Shown in pieces: positions 7,541 to 10,467 of a stretch of DNA of 10,467 bases. Position numbers and translations under genes: made by a program. The notes under the pieces are model-generated. The model did no database searches and was not told the DNA's origin. It saw only the letters and a list, made by a program, of their open reading frames with translations. The stretch is from contig JBAWVO010000230.1 of assembly GCA_037147235.1 (NCBI GenBank), positions 1 to 10,467 of the forward strand. Direction: 5' to 3'. Position 1 is the first letter of the stretch, and each line of letters starts with the position of its first letter. This DNA comes from JANXQG01 sp037147235. Its GTDB lineage: Bacteria > Planctomycetota > Planctomycetia > Pirellulales > Thermoguttaceae.

Positions 7541-7842
7541 GGCTACACGCCTGATGAGTGAAAATTGGCTCGGCGTCCGCCCTAAACGCATCCTGAAAAG
7601 TACCCGCAAGCAAGTAGGATCTCTAATAAAACCCCGGATCGGCCGAATTCCGGCACAACCAAATTGAGTTTCGTTAGGTATCCTCAAACTTGTCGAGATT
7701 CGCGTGGGCGGAAATCGCCGCAGGCCGAATGGCCCGCTAGATAAACTTAGGTCAAGAAACGCTTCCGGGCAAATGGGGGAATGTGTATTTCGTTTCTGCC
7801 TTCCTGCCCTGCTAGTCGGCAGGGCTGAAATCGAGTAGACTG
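7541..7842. other. Upstream region of the GTPase operon
   Basis: No convincing gene is present on either strand. The minus-strand frame of the coiled-coil gene stays open here but has no family-like sequence and runs into repeats. The operon promoter should lie here; I could not identify a -35/-10 pair good enough to name. A short perfect CCCTGC/GCAGGG hairpin occurs at 7807-7824. Confidence 0.5.
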
Positions 7843-7850
7843 TTGTGGCC

Positions 7851-7937
7851 GGTCTCTGACCGAGCCACGCCGCCGACCGAAGGTCTCCCATCCACCGGGA
7901 GACCTTCGGTCGGACGTTTCGGCGGGGTCAGGAGACC
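7851..7937. repeat. Palindromic intergenic element with 17-bp perfect stem
   Basis: A perfect inverted repeat has arms 7873-7889 and 7897-7913 (CCGACCGAAGGTCTCCC and its complement) around a 7-nt loop. An outer imperfect pair surrounds it: GGTCTCTGACC at 7851-7861 and GGGTCAGGAGACC at 7925-7937. The combined structure is a large cruciform or RNA hairpin. Translations through it (such as RGSPDPAETSDRRSP) look like the spurious peptides annotated from planctomycete repeats. Confidence 0.8.
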
Positions 7938-7953
7938 CGCGCCGAACCTGGGT

Positions 7954-8036
7954 GAACCACGAACCACACAAATGACACGAAAGAGAACGAAATACAACTG
8001 TGCCTTTTTTCGTGTGTTTTGTGTTTTTCGTGGTTC
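7954..8036. repeat. GAACCACGAA-type imperfect inverted repeat
   Basis: The left arm 7954-7983 begins GAACCACGAACCACACAAAT. The right arm, about 8004-8036, is its imperfect reverse complement, ending TTTTTCGTGGTTC. The T-rich right arm would form a stem with a U-run on plus-strand RNA. The motif resembles the AACCACGAAAAACACGAA-type repeats I know from planctomycete genomes; that resemblance is from memory. Confidence 0.6.
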
Positions 8037-8049
8037 TCTTTGAGTTCTG

Positions 8050-8077
8050 AGATAGATTCTAAGAGATAGATTCTAAG
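8050..8077. repeat. Two perfect tandem copies of a 14-bp unit
   Basis: AGATAGATTCTAAG occurs at 8050-8063 and again at 8064-8077 without spacing. It is probably replication slippage between neighbouring palindromes; no function is visible. Confidence 0.9.
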
Positions 8078-8112
8078 GGGTCTTGACGATACACGAGGTG
8101 GTCGAGACGATA

Positions 8113-8231
8113 TATACTGTCCGCGGTTGAGATTGTCCCAATCCATACCAGCCCGAAGCGCAAGCGAGGCAACGACTTAGCAACCTCGCTCGCGCTTCGG
8201 GCTAGTGTCAGTCTCAACCGCGAGCAGTATA
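8113..8231. repeat. 119-bp structured palindromic repeat, copy 1
   Basis: The ends are inverted: TATACTG with CGCGGTTGAGA on the left, and TCTCAACCGCG with CAGTATA on the right. An inner stem pairs CCCGAAGCGCAAGCGAGG with CCTCGCTCGCGCTTCGGG with one mismatch, around the loop CAACGACTTAGCAA. The second copy (9105-9223) has the same length and differs at three positions. No coding capacity is present. It could be a MITE-like non-autonomous mobile element or a REP-like structured repeat. The TATA ends would suit insertion at TA, but no target duplication can be proven here. Confidence 0.85.
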
Positions 8232-8311
8232 AATGGCCAAAAAACTCGGGAAACCGATATCGCGTGCCTTAGTATACCGAACCAAAAGTCACGTTTCAAT
8301 CCTTTTTCCGG

Positions 8312-8525
8312 GCCTTGATCATAACTTTACCAACTGCTGTCACTGCTAGCTCGACGTAGGGTGGGTGAAGCATCGAATGGTGCGTTACGCGAACTGATCT
8401 GGAACAGCGGTAAGTGCTTTCAGCGTCTTGACTTCGTGCGCAACCCACCATTTCCCGGCCGGTTCGCTCCACGCACCCTACGGCCTGCCGTCACTGCCAG
8501 CAGTTGGCAAGGTTATGACCAAGGC
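8312..8525. repeat. Inverted repeat element with 56-bp arms (about 79% identical)
   Basis: The left arm 8312-8367 and the reverse complement of the right arm 8470-8525 agree at 44 of 56 positions without gaps, both starting GCCTTG and ending in a GTAGGGTG-type motif. Inside the arms, ATGGTGCGTTACGCG near 8388 and GTGCGCAACCCACCAT near 8437 form another inverted pair. No transposase is encoded. The element looks like a decayed MITE or a large intergenic palindrome. Its right arm covers the ATG and first codons of the antitoxin-like remnant that follows, consistent with insertion into that gene. Confidence 0.75.
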
Positions 8526-8661
8526 CGCATTGGAACAAGCCGCAGAGGTTGATGGGGAGGGGGAGGGCGTTGCCGCAATGCTTAGCAAATGGCAGGGGCG
8601 GTTTGCCGGCCGTACATTGGCCAGCAGTGTCGATTTGATTCGCGAGGACCGCAGTCGATGA
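8515..8661 (+). pseudogene. Antitoxin remnant (VapB-like), 5' end lost
   Basis: An open frame of 48 codons from the ATG at 8515. The C-terminal part (ALEQAAEVDGEGEG, then MLSKWQGRFAGRTLASSVDL and IREDRSR) resembles the C-terminal toxin-binding tail of small type II antitoxins, and the stop overlaps the next start as ATGA, the usual arrangement of antitoxin and toxin genes. The N-terminal DNA-binding part is missing: the sequence up to 8525 belongs to the right arm of the inverted repeat 8312-8525. It was therefore probably truncated by that element. The antitoxin family is uncertain. Confidence 0.5.
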
Positions 8662-8849
8662 ATGCTTGCGTGCTCGATGCCAGCGTCGTGGATCGGCGCG
8701 CTGAAGTAACGCCGCAAGTAGTTTTCGTTCCGAACTGCCGATTACGGCCATTCATGGATTGTCCTTACCCACATCTTTTGGCCGGCCAAGCGTCTTCATG
8801 GCCATTTATGGTCATTCCCGGCGCAGCCGGTATTCGGCCCGTGCTTTAG
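8658..8849 (+). pseudogene. VapC-like PIN toxin remnant
   Basis: The frame starts ATGAATGCTTGCGTG, encoding MNACVLDASVV, which is the classic first strand of a PIN-domain nuclease with its first acidic metal ligand (D7). After residue 11 the translation no longer looks like a PIN domain: none of the later acidic residues can be placed, and the open frame ends after 63 codons inside palindromic DNA. Full VapC toxins are about 130 residues. A deletion after codon 11 or so is the simplest reading. The ATGA overlap with the antitoxin remnant supports former membership of a TA pair. It should be inactive. Confidence 0.55.
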
Positions 8850-8972
8850 CACGGGTTTTGGAATGACCGTGATCGACCGCCCCCGCGTCCCGACCGCCGT
8901 AGGCGGTCGGGACGCGGGGGGAATGGGAGGTTTTGGTCGTGTAACCCGTGCTAAAGCACGGGCCGAATACCG
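8828..8972. repeat. Nested perfect palindrome (30-bp outer and 19-bp inner arms)
   Basis: The outer arms 8828-8857 and 8943-8972 are perfect 30-bp reverse complements; each contains a near-palindrome of its own (CCCGTGCTTTAGCACGGG on the left). In the centre, 8880-8898 and 8902-8920 are perfect 19-bp arms around a 3-nt loop (GTA). A further pair, GGTCATTCC at 8810-8818 and GGAATGACC at 8860-8868, overlaps the left side. The DNA can form a large cruciform or a multi-branched RNA. No gene is present. Confidence 0.9.
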
Positions 8973-9104
8973 CTTCGCGGATAAGGGCCGTAAACGACCC
9001 TCACATGATCGACCACCTCTCTTGTAGCACACTAGGGCATAGGGTAAAATTGACCATAGACGAGCATTTAAGTAAAGATGTCTGTTGCTCGGATCCTAAT
9101 CGGG
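8973..9104. other. Unassigned intergenic DNA between palindromes
   Basis: This is plain AT-richer sequence between the nested palindrome and repeat copy 2. A weak TTGACC (9050-9055), 17 bp, TAAAGA arrangement exists on the plus strand but no gene follows, so I give it no weight. Nothing else is seen. Confidence 0.5.
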
Positions 9105-9223
9105 TATACTGTCCGCGGTTGAGATTGTCCCAATCCATACCAACCCGAAGCGCAAGCGAGGCAACGACTTAGCAACCTCGCTCGCGCTTCGGGTTAGTGT
9201 CAGTCTCAACCGCGAGGAGTATA
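9105..9223. repeat. 119-bp structured palindromic repeat, copy 2
   Basis: This copy is identical to 8113-8231 except at three positions. Two of the changes are opposite each other in the inner stem: G in ...ACCAGCCCG becomes A, and C in CGGGCTAG becomes T, so a G-C pair turns into an A-T pair. The third (C to G in the right end, GAGCAG to GAGGAG) is unpaired or weakens the terminal stem. The copies are in direct orientation with starts 992 bp apart. This copy ends 48 bp from the stop codon of the DUF3467 gene, so it could act as that gene's 3' hairpin. Confidence 0.9.
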
Positions 9224-9270
9224 ACTGCCTTATCGTGTTACATCCGTGGCCAAACCCTTCTCCTTACTTC

Positions 9271-10026
9271 CTACCCCGGCGGTGGAAATGCCCCTCCACC
9301 TGCCTGGTGAAACCTTTCCAACGATCCGGCCATCGCATCAATAAACGACGGCACTCGTCCCGCGGCGGTAAACACGCGGCTTACCACGATAGGCCGGGGA
9401 TAAAGGCTACTGATGAAATCAAAGCAAAACTCCTCGGGTGTGTGACGAATCATCACGGCGTTGGCGAACGTGCCGCCCAACAGGTCTTCAGGGAACCGCA
9501 CCTGCTCGTAAAGTTCGGTAATCGGTCCTGGCGGCGACGACATCGTATGGCCGTGCGGCATTTCCGGCATCACACCGCCACCAGTCTGCAGCGGTGAGTG
9601 GCCCGGAGAACCTGCTGGACCGCCAATATCACTCGCAGCCCCCCCCGCAGAGCCGCCCACCGTGATGACACTGGGGCCAGAACCGCCCGGCAGCGGATGG
9701 GAGCTAGGGTGCGGCGGCACGAATCGAGCCTTCAGCGGCCCGATTTCGCTTTCATAGTGCTTGACGTTTTGCCGCAGGGCAGCCAGGAACTGTACGTAAT
9801 TATTGGCGGTCATAATGATCCGCCCAACGACCTGCTGCGGCTGGGAGGTCATCGAGAGCAGGTCCAGCACGAACAGTTCATTGGTCTGGAGGACCATCAA
9901 GGCGGTCGCAAACACACCGCGGCCGATTTTTTCCGGCACTCGGGCACCGATGGGCGTATGTTGGAAGTTCTGGAAATAGGAATGACCGGGATCACCCGGT
10001 TGGCTGGGAGACGGCTCATCGATCAT
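9271..10026 (-). CDS. Protein with two DUF3467-like modules
   Basis: A 251-residue soluble protein with two copies of the small DUF3467 fold, residues about 27-97 and 171-243, joined by a Gly/Ser/Pro-rich linker (101-168). The copies share the family pattern: GVFATALMVLQTNELFVLDL, then VVGRIIMTANNYVQFLAALR (first); GTFANAVMIRHTPEEFCFDF, then VVSRVFTAAGRVPSFIDAMA (second). The second is more divergent late in the module. DUF3467 has no known biochemical role; most members are single-module proteins of about 100 residues, so the duplication and long linker are unusual. I chose the ATG at 10026: an AAGG lies about 10 nt upstream and the acidic MIDEPSPSQPGDP leader is typical. It is monocistronic, flanked by repeats. 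No motif links it to the GTPase operon. Confidence 0.75.
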   Translation of the reverse strand: MIDEPSPSQPGDPGHSYFQNFQHTPIGARVPEKIGRGVFATALMVLQTNELFVLDLLSMTSQPQQVVGRIIMTANNYVQFLAALRQNVKHYESEIGPLKARFVPPHPSSHPLPGGSGPSVITVGGSAGGAASDIGGPAGSPGHSPLQTGGGVMPEMPHGHTMSSPPGPITELYEQVRFPEDLLGGTFANAVMIRHTPEEFCFDFISSLYPRPIVVSRVFTAAGRVPSFIDAMAGSLERFHQAGGGAFPPPG

Positions 10027-10157
10027 GATTAGGCACCTTGGACTGTATATTTATGGTGGCAAAACACCCGGCCCGCCCCCACTTACTAGTATAATCCTAC
10101 CGTGGCGTTTGCCGACACGCAACCACCTCAGGGGAACTGCAAAATCCGGGTTCCAGT

Positions 10158-10305
10158 CCTTTTTCGGCGAGAATGGATAAAATGGTTCTTCCGGTTCCAG
10201 GTGCGGAACGCGAATAATTGTAGGGTGGGGAGAGCGCAGCGAGCCCCTTTCACTCTCCCTACCCTACTTCTGCACCTAAAAACGGAAGAGCCGATAAAAT
10301 TCGCC
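10158..10305. repeat. Long imperfect inverted repeat carrying copy B of the dispersed motif
   Basis: The core arms TAGGGTGGGGAGAG (10221-10234) and CTCTCCCTACCCTA (10253-10266) pair with one mismatch. Pairing resumes outside the core, with left GGTTCTTCCGGTTCCAGGTGC from 10184 complementary to right GCACCTAAAAACGGAAGAGCC up to 10292 with mismatches. The left arm alone contains a 10-nt insert with GCGAATAATTGT, the motif shared with 2885-2920. Non-coding, MITE-like. The rest of 10027-10419 holds no gene. Confidence 0.65.
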
Positions 10306-10391
10306 AGAGATCCCTGCCCAAAAACCTCGACACGACCCATTCACGTTGCTCATGTCCTGGGGGTGCCCTTCGCGCATTGGGCAAGGCAGAG

Positions 10392-10397
10392 TATGAT
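10392..10397 (+). promoter_or_regulatory. Possible -10 box of the tRNA-Ala gene
   Basis: TATGAT matches the -10 consensus at 5 of 6 positions and lies 22 bp before the mature tRNA 5' end, which is a sensible distance for a pre-tRNA leader. The -35 region at the right spacing (TTCGCG) is poor, so the assignment is weak. Confidence 0.3.
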
Positions 10398-10419
10398 AGG
10401 ATCCAGATGAGATTCTGAA

Positions 10420-10467
10420 GGGGACGTAGCTCAATTGGGAGAGCACGACGTTTGCAACGTCGGGGTT
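10420..10467 (+). tRNA. tRNA-Ala(UGC), 5' part, cut by the window edge
   Basis: The cloverleaf can be read as acceptor strand GGGGACG, TA, D stem GCTC/GAGC with loop AATTGGGA, A26, anticodon stem CGACG/CGTCG and loop TTTGCAA. The anticodon TGC (10453-10455) reads alanine GCN codons. Variable and T arms and the acceptor 3' strand, including the expected G3-U70 identity pair, lie beyond the window. Confidence 0.93.

Noticed and set aside
7541..7891. N-terminal extension of the coiled-coil protein up to an ATG at 7891
   Set aside because: The extension translates a palindromic repeat and low-quality sequence, and the resulting peptide resembles spurious repeat-derived proteins.
7747..8146. Several overlapping short open frames on both strands
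   Set aside because: They are translations of the inverted repeats (for example RGSPDPAETSDRRSP) and lack ribosome-binding sites.
9050..9078. Plus-strand promoter TTGACC-17-TAAAGA
   Set aside because: The -10 match is poor and no gene follows on that strand.
8113..9223. CRISPR array or insertion sequence formed by the two 119-bp repeats
   Set aside because: There are only two copies 992 bp apart, no regular spacers, no cas genes, and no transposase between them.
9598..10032. Plus-strand open frame of 144 codons
   Set aside because: Antisense to the tandem DUF3467 protein, which has family motifs in both modules.

Overview
This window looks like a chromosomal segment of a planctomycete, probably a Pirellulales-type lineage. 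That call is an inference. It rests on the gene set (GAP1-like and double-GTPase-like proteins, a membrane-anchored FGE-like protein, DUF3467 proteins, a secreted GH29 fucosidase with a LarA homologue), the moderately high GC, and abundant short palindromic intergenic repeats of planctomycete style. All convincing intact protein genes are on the minus strand; a tRNA-Ala(UGC) gene on the plus strand is cut by the right edge.

Layout from left to right. (1) 124-2740, minus: a two-gene unit with a possible promoter at 2772-2799. A secreted GH29 alpha-L-fucosidase-like enzyme is followed 49 bp downstream by a LarA-family (nickel-pincer racemase superfamily) enzyme that keeps the catalytic residues at the expected spacing. 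(2) About 2885-3049, minus: the C-terminal scrap of an ABC-transporter ATPase joined to an intergenic repeat. (3) 3070-7540, minus: a compact four-gene operon. In transcription order it encodes a long coiled-coil protein, a protein with two membrane segments and an FGE/SUMF1-like domain, a zinc-ribbon P-loop GTPase, and a GAP1-N2-like protein. The first junction has a 6-nt gap and the other two are ATGA stop/start overlaps. This matches the GTPase plus GTPase-associated-protein pairs proposed by comparative genomics to be NTP-dependent conflict or signalling systems, and it is the most interesting part of the window. (4) 7541-9270: a 1.7-kb island of palindromes. It includes two 119-bp near-identical structured repeats with a compensatory base-pair change, a nested perfect inverted repeat, a 56-bp-arm inverted repeat, and the wreck of a VapBC-like toxin-antitoxin pair. 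(5) 9271-10026, minus: a protein with two DUF3467-like modules. (6) 10027-10467: another repeat with inverted arms and the 5' part of tRNA-Ala(UGC).

How the genes may work together. The fucosidase would release L-fucose outside the cytoplasm, and the LarA-like enzyme could epimerise a hydroxy acid arising from its breakdown. In the operon, overlapping translation implies fixed stoichiometry. The GTPase would be the switch, the GAP1-like protein its partner or adaptor, and the FGE-like and coiled-coil proteins a membrane-linked recognition or scaffolding layer. No nuclease, protease or other obvious effector is visible, so a defence role remains a hypothesis.
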